Shown piece after piece: positions 24,301 through 36,992 of a stretch of 64,000 nucleotides of DNA. Made by a program: the position numbers and the translations under genes. The stretch is from Hirudinaria manillensis (taxonomy: Eukaryota > Annelida > Clitellata > Hirudinida > Hirudinidae): contig CM067526.1 in assembly GCA_034509925.1 (NCBI GenBank), positions 7,616,744 through 7,680,743 of the forward strand, written 5' to 3'. The notes under the pieces are model-generated. The model did not search any database and was not told where the DNA came from. It was given only the letters and a program-made list of their open reading frames with translations. Each line of letters starts with the position of its first letter. The first letter of the stretch is position 1.

Positions 24301-27300
24301 AATCACAGATCCTAAAGGCTTCCATGGAGAACATCAATGAAGCCAACACCTCTTTCAACAAGGCACTTGCTGCTGCTAATCTGCAGGTCTCCAACTATGA
24401 GGTTTACAAATTTACCTATTAAATTCCATTGTTAATTTTTTTGCATTATTTCATATATAATATTCTGTTTCTCTATCATGCATAAGACAGAGTTTTAAAT
24501 GTTGTTATTAGTTTCATTATTTTGACCAGAATAAATTACTTGCCATGATTCAGTTGAGCAACTCCAAGAGGCTCATGGAATCAGGACTTTTGGACGTGAG
24601 GGGTCTCCTGATGTCCATCAATGCACTGGTCGAATGCACCAATCTACACAAGGACTACGTGGACGTCATTGAAGGAGTCTGTTATTTCACTTTGTGAGTC
24701 GATGCTTTTTTGTCTCAATACTCAAATGTGTTTTTGTAAAATTGAAATGGATTTGCAAATTCTTGGCTTTAAGTAACTACCTAATCTGCAATTACTGTAA
24801 GAGTAATAATTAAAAATAACCGACCCATTGCATATTTTAATTGAGGATCGTTAAATGTCTGCACCGATTTAATTCCGCGTTTAATTTGAGTTTCATTTTG
24901 TGCCCCTCGAATGAAGACCTGGAATCCTGTTCATGTTTTTGTCGTCGGTGGTGACCGGGTTGTTGTTCTCCGTACTCGTCGTCGTCTCCTCGAAAACGTG
25001 GAGAGTCGTTGGAACGAGGTGAGTTTCACTGCAACGGATTTTGTTGGATTACTGCTGCCTCTTTCAGATGTTTGCATTAACAACATTCCCATATGAGCTG
25101 ATGATGATGACGATGATGATGATTAATAGTTCAAACGTTAATGAGTTTTAAAAACTACTTAAAGGAATTATTGCTTTAGTAATAAATAATAAGCATTACT
25201 TAATTGACAAATTACTTGGCTTTGACTGAGTCATTGCCACATTATTATTGTTGTATATTTTCTAAAGTAACCCATTAAGCATTACATATTTTTTCCTAAA
25301 TCTTGTAGTTATGATGATGATTCTCCGTGAGTTGCTGGAATGTTTCCTTACAATTTGCTTGGTTCTCCTGGTGTTAATGTTTATTAAACTCATTAATTCT
25401 TATCAAACTATATTTTTACTTGTTTGAAGCACTTGATGACCTTGAGTTGAAAGAGTATTTCCTTTTTTTTTTATTTCTTATTTTTTGCAACTTTTTTCTG
25501 GAATATTTGTGAAAAACCCCGGATATTTTTTATTTGAGTTTTATTTGAGAATACCTACAGTTTCTGTATTGCTGCGCCAGTAATAATAAATTAATTAAAA
25601 TTATTCGAATAATAAATTATTTAAATTTGCTCGACAGGAAGTCCTACACTGATCAAGAGGATGACGAGGGGGGACCCTTCGTGTCTCAGCATCTTCAGCA
25701 TCATCATCATCACCACCATCAGGCACCTCCTTCTCCATCTTATTATAGGTGTGTTTAAATGGGCTTTTTGAAAAATATTGTTTATAAATATTGTTAGGAT
25801 GGAGATAATATTGTGTGACTTAAATCGTGCGATTGAATATCTTGTGAAGTATTATTGCATCACATGTTGTCAACATAAATGTACTGTTGCTTTCAGTCAT
25901 TGAATTTATTAAAATTCTTTTTTGCACTATTTTGTTAAATATATTTTTATTAACTCTCATGAATCTCTGATGAACATTTTCTTTAATTTCCATTCATTGA
26001 ATTCTGAGGCTGTATTTCATTAATTTTTTTTTGTTTTTCTGTTCTGCAATTATTTCTTAAGCAACTTCTCACCTGCAGATTTGGGATCAATGAATCCTTT
26101 GAGAGCTCATTCTTGTGAGTTTGGAAAGACGCAAAGACATTTAAGCACCTTTGAAAGAGCAATTTTTAATATTTAATTAACATCCTGCATTTGACCACTA
26201 ATTGTTCAGTTTAAACTTCTGAAATAAAAGCCTAAGATTCCACATTTAAATTGCTTTTCCTCAAGAAGGGAGGCATAATTATTTTGCACGCAGGAAGTTA
26301 TCAATATCATGTTTTATCAAATGGCATCGGGGATAATTTTGTTCAAGTGCCAAATAATAAAAATTATTTCTCCTTCATATCTGTTTAACCATTTGCTTAG
26401 GAGTTAATCATAGGTATCCAAGTTGATTCATCTCTTACATCTGTAGAATACTAAACCCAGGAAAGCAATGTTTTAATAATTGGACAATTGGATCTATTCA
26501 TGAATTTACCACTAATTAACATAATTTATATAACATTTAATGTTTTGTTTGATACATTTGATAGTTAAGACCATAAAGAAAGCCTCAGATGTAATATTAA
26601 ATATTATAAATGTAATAACATTTTAATAATTTAGAGTTTAGATGTTCAGATTCTCGGATATTTTTGAAAAGTCCGTGTTCATGTTGAGATTAATTTCTGT
26701 TTCATGTTTTCTGTTTAAGTTTTCTTCTAATTCATTTGGAACCAATTATTAATTTATTTTTATCATTATTAAGAATTATTAATGAATTAGTCTCCTCAAT
26801 GTTTGTTTATTTTGCTTGATTCTTGAAGTTCATCCAAGCAAACAAATTTTTAGTCCAGAAGATATTTTTCATTGTGATCAGATTCAATCTGCACTAGGTG
26901 TCCATTTTTTAATGAAATGCTTCAAAGTTTCAACAGGAGTCAATGCAATAGCCACTTGAAATTGAATCTTTGGTTTGCTCAGAGTTGTTCTGCCCTAAAT
27001 ACAAGTTATTAAGTTGATATAGAACTAATGAGTCTCCATCTGCCTTACATGCTTAGGTGCATTTTGTCGATTAGGGTGTTGTCAAATTTGTTTTTTGGGA
27101 ATGATTATAATTTGATAAATGAATTAATGAACTCCAATATTATAATATGTTAATGAACAAGCCTGTCAACAGCTTCCCAAAGAACAGACAAGCCCACATA
27201 AGCACCCACAACAGACGAACCACGCCTCCACCTGCTGTGAGGAGTCCTTCTTGGCTTAGTTAATTTAATTATTTCACATTTCTTCATTTTTTAGTTAATA

Positions 27301-27539
27301 TAATTACTTTACATTCAAGCTTTAGTTAGTGTAATCGTGTTGCACTCGTCAGTCCTTCATTGGTTCATAATTCCTGAGCTCATCCAATGTTTGTAATGTT
27401 TGTTTATCGAAAATAGATCTGAAATGTTTGTTTCATTGGTTTGCAGTATAACAGCAATGAATTCTACAGACAATACAGTGACATGAGTGCCCCTGAGGAA
27501 GCTAGAGTTGATTACACCATCAGAGAATCAAATGCATAA
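21313..27539 (+). CDS. TTYH: Tweety-family (TTYH) anion channel protein, 16 exons, 572 aa
   Basis: Plasma-membrane protein of the tweety family, linked to volume-regulated or Ca-activated anion conductance. Exons: 21313-21465, 21595-21755, 22194-22305, 22591-22826, 22992-23075, 23240-23347, 23551-23623, 23787-23856, 24106-24164, 24309-24401, 24530-24693, 24917-25018, 25638-25748, 26079-26114 (cassette), 27173-27236, 27447-27539. Five membrane segments are visible (exons 2, 2-3, 6, 7, 12). Other landmarks are the family N-terminus (WWARWLHALPHLDLTFE), an extracellular GDFC motif, YYVKCD, LHKDY before the last membrane segment, and an acidic, proline-rich cytosolic tail with seven histidines in a row. 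Intron 3 is a GC-AG intron. The exon 8 donor (GTTGGT) was chosen by phase and is the least certain junction. A poly(A) signal lies at 28002. Confidence 0.88.
22306..22590 (+). other. GC-AG intron of the tweety gene
   Basis: Exon 3 ends ATG CAG and the intron begins GCATGT; the acceptor is CCCATTCAG at 22590. No GT in the correct phase is available, while CAG|GCATGT closely fits the CAG|GCAAGT consensus of GC-AG introns. Confidence 0.65.
26079..26114 (+). other. 36-nt symmetrical cassette exon of tweety
   Basis: An acceptor CACCTGCAG precedes it and a strong donor GTGAGT follows. Its phases (1 nt in, 2 nt out) equal those of its neighbours, so inclusion or skipping keeps the frame. It encodes a 12-residue stretch containing FGINESFESSF in the cytosolic tail. 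Without splicing it would run into a TGA at 26115-26117, giving a shorter tail. Confidence 0.65.
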
Positions 27540-30015
27540 AGCATTGTCGTCATCATCATCATCATCACTTCTATTGTTGATATTGTATTTGTTGTCAAAT
27601 GGTCGTCGCATCATATTCCGAGCGTTTTGAATGATACGACAGGTCATGTAACTCTTAAAACGTGAGCTACTAACGTCGCAATGGCCAGAGATTTGGATCG
27701 AGTTTCGAGTCTATTTGGACCTTTGCTAACATTTATGTTTGATATTCATATTCCTGGGTCTCAGGTCACCAAATTACAAGCTAATATATTCTCAAATTAT
27801 GATATGTTCCAAAATTATAAGCTTCTATAAATTATATATCTTCTCAAGTTATAAGCTCATATCTTCTCATGTTATAAGATGATGTCAACTTCCATGCATT
27901 TCAGTCATAAATGCTTTTCATAAATCGTGAGAAAAATTTGAGATTTTTTTTATGTCAACTCAAGAAGAACAGGCTTCTTTTCTTTTTCCAGAGTTGACTT
28001 CAATAAATCCATTTTGGATATTTTTTCCCCATTTCTTTATTTTGCTCAAGTTTGTGGCAAACTTGATTTTGATTGTTGTCATGAAACTTTCCATAATTCG
28101 TTCATTTATGTAGGATGGTTTTTTTATTTATTTTTAATGACCAGGAAGTCAAACATTTCTACTTTTTTGCTCATCAAGTCATATTTTTTTAAGCTGAAAA
28201 ATTTAAATTTGCCACTTTGCATCTCCTTGCAATACTTTGTTATTGTTGTTTGCTTTGCTAAGCATCAAAGATGCAAAGTCAAATGAGGGAGTAGCAAGGG
28301 TGAAGTCAAATATTTTCCGGAGCTCTGTTAGTTTATAAATTTACTAAACATTTGCCGAGAAGAGTCGTTTGACGGATGCCAGATTTTCTTCTATTTTATA
28401 TTTAATGTTCTTTTTTTTTGTTAGGTCGTCTTTCTGGTGATTTTAATCAGATTATCATCAGATTTAATCAAATATTAGTCTTTTTTATTTTTGTGAAATC
28501 CTAAAATATAAAGATTTGAAAAGAACCTCTGCAACCGGTTGCAAGAGCTAAGGTTTATTATCGGGTCATCCAGTAATTATCCATTTATCAGTTTATAACA
28601 TCATGATCAGAATAGTTTTTTTTATCATTGGAAAATGTGTTTCATTAAGAGTGACTATAGTCATGATGATGCTCATTATGTGCTTTAGATTTTATATACT
28701 GTCTAGAGTTTTTGGTAAATCCATTATTTTTTTACTTTATCCCATCCCTGTTGTGCTGCCAAATTGGATGTTAGTTTAATGAATATTTGAAATATAATTG
28801 TTTGCATTGTTTCAATTTTTTATTATTTTGAGGCATTTCATTGTGCGCCTCCAAAAATCTAGTGTAACAAGTTTTTGCATGTTATTCAAATTCACATTTG
28901 TTTCTTCTCTTTTGTTTTAGAAGCGCTTTAGAAGATTTATTTTACACATTTGCATTTGTATTACAAAACTTTAATTTGAAGGTCTGAAATTTAGAGCTGG
29001 CAGTATGACATTTATTTTGTTGAGTTTGCTAACGTTTACTAGAGATTTTGGAGTTGCTTTTTTTTATTAACTCCAAATGAATGCTTTTTTGTAAATGTGT
29101 GGAGATTTTTATTAATAAGAAGTGCTGGTGGTCCTTGCTAGGACATTGTTTTGATCAAGGCCTAGCATTGTACCATCCTCTGGAGTCCTGAAAACAGCAG
29201 AACATGCTTGAAAGACTCGTGTTTCAGGCATGTGCTTCAATAACTGATATAAATGCACAAATGCTTTTCTAATCAGGAGACTCGAATGTTATTTAAGTTC
29301 TTTGGTAGTTTGGTGCCCAATAGATCGTCGGGGCACCATAGCATTCGTTTCTCATGCCAAAGGGCGATAACCATTAGGGATTTCGGTTCTGATGGATGTG
29401 GCTCACACATTTCGAAGGATAAATCGAGATTAATATTATGCATTTTATTGACAACATATTTATCGTTGGATTTTCTCTTTAGTCTAGATTTAGAACGCCA
29501 GCACAAGTTATTTTCTTTACTAAAATGCAGCTTCCTTAGCAACTTGAGCGGATTTCCTAAACTCTCACTTTTTATAAGACTCCAATTAACTGTCGCTTAA
29601 TACGTCAGTGTCTGTTGGCGGAAGTACACAGTTTTGAAAAGTTTCTTGTTTACCTAATAGGTGCTCCTTAACATAGAGAAATGTGACGCACAGGCTCTAA
29701 AAGAGTCGAAGTTTATTGTAGTTTATGATCAAAAGATACTTTTCTTTATAAGTAGGTTGTGTTTACAAATCACGGATCCTGTTCATTCAACTCGTGTCTT
29801 GACTTGATCCTACTCAGAAAAGACAAATTACATAAAAAACAATTATGTTTCGGCAAGTTTAGAGCTAATTTTACTGTATGCTTTGTAAAAAGGACTACGG
29901 AAAGTTACGTGTGATAGTTTAAGCTCATGTGAATTTAATATTATAGATGTATTAGTTTGAATTGACTAAATTAATTTAAAATTGCAGTTTCTCTTGACTT
30001 TATTATCAAACTCGC
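27540..30015. other. Tweety 3' UTR and intergenic sequence
   Basis: T-rich sequence typical of a long 3' UTR runs to a poly(A) signal at 28002-28007. The remainder is intergenic. The one notable element is an open minus-strand frame at 29273-29600 (separate entry). No other coding potential was recognised. Confidence 0.5.
29273..29600 (-). CDS. Unrecognised open frame, possibly a partial or decayed gene
   Basis: A minus-strand frame open for about 105 codons, ending TGA at 29273, with a basic, non-repetitive composition (for example LCWRSKSRLKRKSNDK and VIALWHEKRMLWCPDD). It has no ATG near its start; upstream a stop (TAA) lies close by, preceded by possible acceptors (CAACAG, ATTAAG). It could be the last exon of a small minus-strand gene divergent from ASPP, a retrocopy fragment, or chance. 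I recognise no family. Confidence 0.25.
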
Positions 30016-33000
30016 ATGACAATGATTCTCTCTGTATATGATCACGAAAAGACTACCAACATTGAAGTTCCTGTTAACCCTGATTCCACGTTTGTTGATG
30101 TGTTAAGATGCTGTAAAGGTCTTGCGGATAAAAAATACTATATCACTGGGATGTTCCCAAATAGAGAAGGTAACCTTTTCTAAATAGAGCATCATCTAAT
30201 ATTGCTTCTGGGTAATTGTGCATCATAATCAAAATCTCTTATATTTTTTTATTTGAAATATGATATTTTAATTCGAGATTCTTTTGCGAGATTTTTTATA
30301 ACTGGATGTTGAAGCCTAATAAAGCTTAAATCATTAGACAGAAAATGAGAATGGTTAATGTACTTATTTCAGAACGGATAGTGGAGCCTTATGATAGACC
30401 CTATGAGTTTGTAAAGAAAAATGGTAATTTGAAGCAAAAATTTGTCATTTACAAGGCAGGAAATAATAATATTTTCTTCAAAGGTAAGTTTTTATATATC
30501 CATCAGTGCATCATACATGCATCATAAAATTTATGGTCATTTATTTGTTTAAATCTTGTGATAATTAAAATGATAAAATCTACTTTTGTTGAAAATCTTC
30601 TAGATGCCAATGGATATCAGGATAAAGTAAGTTGTTGGTTTTGTTTTTGCATGAATACAGTTTTATTATTATTATTATCACTGTTGGGTGGAAATTATTT
30701 GATTTTAAGAAGAGATTCACACTGACTGATCTGGCAAATTTTGTTTCTTACCATGAGAAAGTGGTTGAACAGCATAATAAGGTATGATTACAAATTCGGT
30801 GGTTATGATTGTTCTGGCAATAAGCATCACATTTTCTACAGACCATCCATGCTATGGAAGAAAGACTGAAAAAGTTGAGAAAGGAGGAGATGATAAGAAA
30901 GAGAGGGGAGACCAACCTCTTGGCCCTCATGGAAAGTGCTGAAGTGCAGGAAAGGAGAATTGATCTCATCAGAAAACAAAAAGGTCTTTCTTTGCCACAG
31001 AAATTGAGAAAAGTTCAAGGTCAGCTATCACAATATGAATTAATTTTGTGCAATAGTCTTTCATTGCATCAATACTTTCGTGATACCTTTTTAAAGTATG
31101 CTGTTGTTTTTGTCGTGTGCTATCATTCTGTAAGGTCAAACCATATTTTAATGCTTTAGCAAATCATAATTGTTCTAGCTAATATAACTACATCTTTATT
31201 GGTGCGATAAGAAAAGTAAAAATATTGTTTCGTTTTTATGTTAAATAATATTTTTATTGAGTTTATTTGTGGATATTTATTTATGATGGATGATTTTTTT
31301 GGTAGGCATTCATGCTTAATTATCCAAAGTGTTTCCCAAATGTCCCATAAAAACCACAAACTATTTTGAGTTATAGGCTTAGTTATAAAAACTAGAAAGC
31401 ATTAATTTGGAAGACTGTTACTTGAAATCATGGTTAATATTTGCTTGAATTTATTCTTCCACACACAATATTGCAGAGGGATAATAAAAACTTACTAATC
31501 CAGCCTTCAATACCATGTAGTGCACATTACATTCTGTTAGGATGCATAAGGCATTCAAAAGGTTAGCTAAATAGAAATACTTATTTTAAAAATGCTGTCA
31601 TAGGAACAACCCTGGAGGAATTGAAGGTTTTGTTCAGAACGACAGATGACGAAGTGAAGAAGCTGAAAGGTCGGATCGAAGCGTCGGTCCGGAGGATCAA
31701 AAGCTACGAGGAATCTCGTGACAATTCCGAGAATCGTGAAAATCTTCTTCAAGATTTAAAGGTGGAAATAATAGTCTTTCAAAGGACATGTTAAATTTTG
31801 ATTCATGCCCTCTTGTATGCATATATATTGTTATGTTCAGAAAAATTTTCAGATACAAAATTATGCTGGAAAGAGCATCATATCTGATGAGTGGAGAAAT
31901 GGAAATTTAAAAAATAAAAGATTGGGGGAATCAATGGAATTAGATATGAAGATCAAAGATCTAAGGAATAGGCTTAACCTTGACAGAAAATCTGTGACAT
32001 CCTCCCTCAAAATGCCAGGAATTTCTGGACCATCTGAGGCACTTGGAACCAGTAATGTCCTTGATGGCAATAGGTGATGAAGATTGTTATTGTAATTGAT
32101 GTACAATTAATTTTTTATAGTAATCAATATCTAAATTTGTTACTGAGAATTTATTAATTTTTATTTATAAAGGCAAAAGTCTGCATTTGAAATACTTCTG
32201 AGGCCTGGACAGTCGTCGCATTCGAAACCATCGTCCGATTCACCGGCATCTTCTTCATCATTTAATGATACACTTCCTTTGTCCAATCTACTTGTTAGCA
32301 GTTCAACAGATGTTGCACCACAATGTGATGTTCACAATGTGGACTGTTCAGTTAGCCATATGTGGGATGTTCTCAATTCTAAAATTCAATACTCTCAACA
32401 GGATCTCAGCAACTTAACATCATCATCCATTGAAACCGTCAGTAATCAGCCTATCGATAGAGATAAAAGTCTTCTAAATACAATGTCATCAATGGGGCCT
32501 GATCTCTCCGAATCAAATGACCACGGACATAACAAAATTCAAGACTTGTCCGACCGGAAAAGTGTCGGAATTAGACAACTTCCATCGTTTGTGCCGATCC
32601 CATCTTCTGCTCCTCCTTCTTCTTCTCACAAGAGAAGGCAAAGAGCAGCATCTCAACTTGGGAATTCAGCATCAACTGTCATTGATAACAATTTGATAAT
32701 CTCTGCTTCTACCAAACAGCCACCTCTTATCACTAAGAAACCCACAACTCCATTCATCAAGCCAATGACAAAGCCATATTTCCAAAAGGTTTTTGAGCAA
32801 ACAAAAGATGATGGCAAAATGTCAGATAATTTCACAACATCAAAGTCCGATCCAGTTACAGACATTAAAGATTTTGAGAGGTTGGAAAAAAAGGCAACTA
32901 TTGAAAATGTTGATATAAACCACTTAGGGGGATCTTTAAAAGGTGTCCTCCCCAATGATATTCACATTGAAAGAAGTGAATCCTATGAAGTTGTTGAAGA

Positions 33001-35780
33001 TTATACATCTGTGTATCCATCACAGAATATGCCTAATGGAGCACCAACTAAAACAGATGAAACACCAACTCAGACAGCCATTCAAAACTTCAGTCCATCC
33101 CACACACCAAATTCGTCCAACATTTCGCTAGCAAGTCCCATCGTTCAAGTTACCCCAATGTCAACAACTTCTGCCAATTTTGAGGTTGAAAGTGATATCT
33201 TCGATATCACAGGAAATCAAAGTGACGTCGGTTTCAGCGATAATGAAATTTCTGCAGTGTCATCCAGGGGTTCCCCTCGTTCACACTTTACAGAAAAAAT
33301 TCAAAGTTTGAAATCATCGATTGATGATAATCCCAAACGAAATGAACATCAAAATGAGATAAAAGACGATTCCTTCTTTTCAATTCCTTCCATGCCTTCG
33401 CAAAGTTTATCGATTCGGGAGGATAACGAAGATGTCGCAGGAAAAGAGGTCGGAGACCCATCGCCCGAGGTTACGACCGAGACCTTTGCTAACCCTTCCT
33501 ATCCTTTTCCTTTCGTCGAAGTTCTCGAACAGCTGGACGGAAGCGCCTCGATATTTCGACATTCCGCAGGAGGCATCAGATCGCTTCGGAAACGTCTTTC
33601 GGCCGACGATTTTCACCTTCACGGCGAAGTTCTGCCGCCGGACGATGCCCATTGCAATTTCAGAAACAATCATTCCCTAACAAATTCAGAAGTCGTCAAC
33701 AATGACGTGACCACGACCAGTGGCCTGCAAGCTGACTTTAAACCCAAGTGCTTGCCTCGACAATATTTCACGGATTTTTCTTTCGGAGTAACAAATTCAA
33801 CAACCGATAATGCGTCTTTAAATGATCGTTCTTTGGCGAACTTAAAAGAAACAGAAAGCGTTCAAAAACCAATTGGAGAGCAATTAGGGTCATTGGAATT
33901 GAAAGAGAAATGTAACAGAAGTATGTTGCCAGACATTGTTTGCACAGAAGGAAGCACAATGGAATATATCTCCTTCAAAGATAATCTTGGAAAGGAAAAT
34001 GAAATCATTGTCATTAGTCCCAAAGAGAAGGAGGAATCTGATGAAAAAGAACCTGGAATTATTGTAGTTGGTGAGGAGGAGATTGTTTCTGAGGAAGATG
34101 ACGGGACTTGCAGTGATGACAACGAAGATGACACTTCTGCTTCAGATGTACAAGCAAATGAAGATGATGATGATGATCGAAATGGTTCATTTTCACCCTT
34201 GATAGATAACTTCTGTGAAGTCAACCAAAACAAACCCGTCGACGTTGACGTTGTGCCACGACCTGACAGATTCGGATCTCCGTCCAGAGACGGAAGCCGG
34301 GAGAAAACTTGCGGAATCACAAACGAGGAACCCTCAGTGGTCTCAAATTTAGAAACTCCTATCATGATTAAGGGAATACTTACAAAGAGTGGAAGCACCA
34401 GAAGAAGAAATGAGTCATTCAGGGTTGTCTTTAGTCCATTGGCAATTTTGTTGGATGCAGCTTTGCAAGGAGAATTAGATGTTGTTGAAGACATCATCAG
34501 CAAGGTTGTTTTATTATTAAGTTTTAAATAATAGCCAAAGGATTAATTGCCAGTTTAAGAAAATTATAAAGGTCCATCCACAAAATTGATGACCATACTG
34601 GGTTTTCCATGGATTTTGTATGGCTTATCAATAAGTTGTTTGTAATTAGGACTTTTAGGCAAAATTACATTAGAATTATATTAAGAAAGTAAATTAAATA
34701 GTGATTTGCACAAGAATTGTTTAAGAAATAATTTAATATAATTATGCTACGTCTGGAAAAGGTATTTTTTGCTGACATTTTAGCACAAACATTAAAAGAA
34801 TTGAAAAATTATAATCTCTTTATATTATATCAATTAATTTGATTTATTGTTATTATTATAAACACACTCTAAATCCAAGGTCTTGAATTTGATATAATTT
34901 TTTTAAATTACAGCACGGTCATGCGAACATGGTGAACGATGAAGGCATCACTGCCTTGCACAATGCCATCTGTGCTGGACATGCGGACATTGCACGTTTC
35001 CTCGTCATTTCGGGCTGCGACGTAAATGCGGCAGACAGTGATCTGTGGTACTTTGAGTTTTTTTTCTTTGCTTTTGCATGTTTTGCCTTTTTGCTAGTTA
35101 ATGGGTTTTTTTTATTATATATTTTTCTTGATTTTCTTCAAGGACTCCTCTGCATTGTGCTGCTTCTTGTTACAATATTGGACTTATCCAACTTTTGGTT
35201 GAAAGTGGTGCCTGCGTCTTTGCAACTACTGAAAGTGAGGGAGAAACTGCTCTAGACAAGTGTGAGGATGAGGAAGAAGATGGAGGAAGATGCAAGAAAT
35301 ATCTCAGGGGTGGGTAGCTTATATGGCTTGTGTAAAGTTTTAATTGGAAGTCATTTATGCAAGTTTTTATTGAATGGAATTATTGAATTTTATTCATGCT
35401 TCTTGGTTCATCAATTCTAGAAATCCAGGCAAAAATGATGTGTGTTGGTGCAGAACTCTATGCTGCTTATGACAGTCAGTCGTCTGGGAGCGATGATGAA
35501 CTTCATTTTTCCGAGGGGGATGTCATTGTCATTTGCAATCCAGGGATGAAGACTACAAAGGGTGAAAGAAATGATGAAGAAGAGGAAGATGACTGTTATG
35601 TTGGAGAGGGATGGTGCTTGGCAAGGAACAAACAGACAAATGAAGTAGGATATACTCCCAAGAATTATCTATCTGTGAGTGAATATCATATATTTTCTCT
35701 TATTATAATTGAGATGATTGTTATGGTGCCAATGTTTCCAGCTCTTTCCACGAGTGTCCGCAAAGGATTTGCAAACATGA
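30016..35780 (+). CDS. PPP1R13: ASPP-family (PPP1R13) p53/PP1-binding protein, 12 exons, 1284 aa
   Basis: Scaffold protein that binds protein phosphatase 1 and p53/Rel factors; in flies it regulates Csk and cell junctions. Exons: 30016-30169, 30373-30483, 30604-30626, 30710-30781, 30842-31019, 31604-31761, 31841-32073, 32173-34504, 34914-35047, 35143-35309, 35421-35674, 35742-35780. In order: a ubiquitin-like/RA-type N-terminus (1-88), coiled coil (about 100-265), a long Ser/Thr-rich disordered region in one 2.3-kb exon, the PP1 motif RVVF (about 1060) inside [18 protein letters not shown], ankyrin repeats ([32 protein letters not shown]) and a C-terminal SH3 (about 1200-1275). The match to vertebrate ASPP2 across RVxF-ankyrin-SH3 is strong. 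The SH3 n-Src loop carries an acidic insertion. A poly(A) signal lies at 35844. Confidence 0.92.
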
Positions 35781-36992
35781 ATCAAGAATGCACTTTCTTT
35801 TCACATTCCAAGAATTTCAATTTTTCAAAACTGAGTTTGTGAAAATAAAGTTTGTGGCATGCTTTTCGTTACATTTTTGGTTGCATTTGCATTTTGAGCA
35901 AAATTTATTATTTCCTATTGATATCACTCCGGAGAATAACTTATAATATAATCTCATTAATCAGTCAATAATTTCAATGTACTAGAGTCCTGCTTCATTA
36001 TCTAATATTGTACAATAACATTTGAAGAACATTTATTTTAAAGATGAATGTAACTTTGTTTTGTGGGTTTTGATGAGCCTCCTTCATGAACAGGAAATTA
36101 GGTGAATTAATTAACTAGTTGTTAGATTGGGTTTTCACGTATTTGGTGGATTGCAAATCCAATTGCTCGTGGTTTTCATAAGCATCATTTTTATTTTGGC
36201 TGTTGTTTTTCCAAATTTCACTTTCTATAGGCTCATCTTCACTAATTATAATGAACTGAGTCAGGTTTTCTGAATATTTCTTGTTTTAAGGCTGAAATTA
36301 TGTTGGTATGGTTTTACTCGTTTTTGTTATTTTCGTCCTCCCTTTGCCTTAAGAATAAATTGAATTTGGGAACATAATTAAGTGATAGCAAATGGATGTA
36401 TTGTTGCCAGTATGTATTGTATTGTACTGCATTGTATTATATTTAGTGATCTTTAATATTATTTACCCCAACAAGATGTGGAGACACTTCTTGATCTATC
36501 GCCATTCGTTTAGTTCCCCTATCCAAAGGCGCTTTCCAGCGTGGAACTAATGCCATAACCTCGTGTGGGATTGCCAATCATCTGTTAACTAGGTGCGCGT
36601 TTGGAGAAGTATTTGGCAGTGCGTTGGGTATGAGGGTACCTAAAAGTCTATGCAAAATGCCTTAGTGATCTCATTTGGAGAGATATAGAATTGCTGACGT
36701 CAAGCGTGGCCTACGCAATTAGCCAAATTAGAAAATCTGGAAAGTGGAGTCACTACCAACTTTCTTGAAAATAAATATATATTATGTATATACATATCAA
36801 CTTATAAAATCTTCAACAAAATGACAGAAAACACTGAAATTATATTTCAATCCCTTTTTAGACAATTCACCTTATTGTACTTATTTAGATTGCCGGATAT
36901 AGGTGTTGCTGGCTTAATCTTGAGAGACTTAGCGGTCTTTATCGTTAATAAATAAGTAAATATATTGATTTAACAAACTCATTTTTACAACT
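35781..36992. other. ASPP 3' end to CHMP6
   Basis: AATAAA at 35844-35849 probably ends the ASPP transcript. The rest is intergenic; 36470-36720 is somewhat richer in GC than its surroundings but shows no open frame or recognisable element. Confidence 0.45.
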
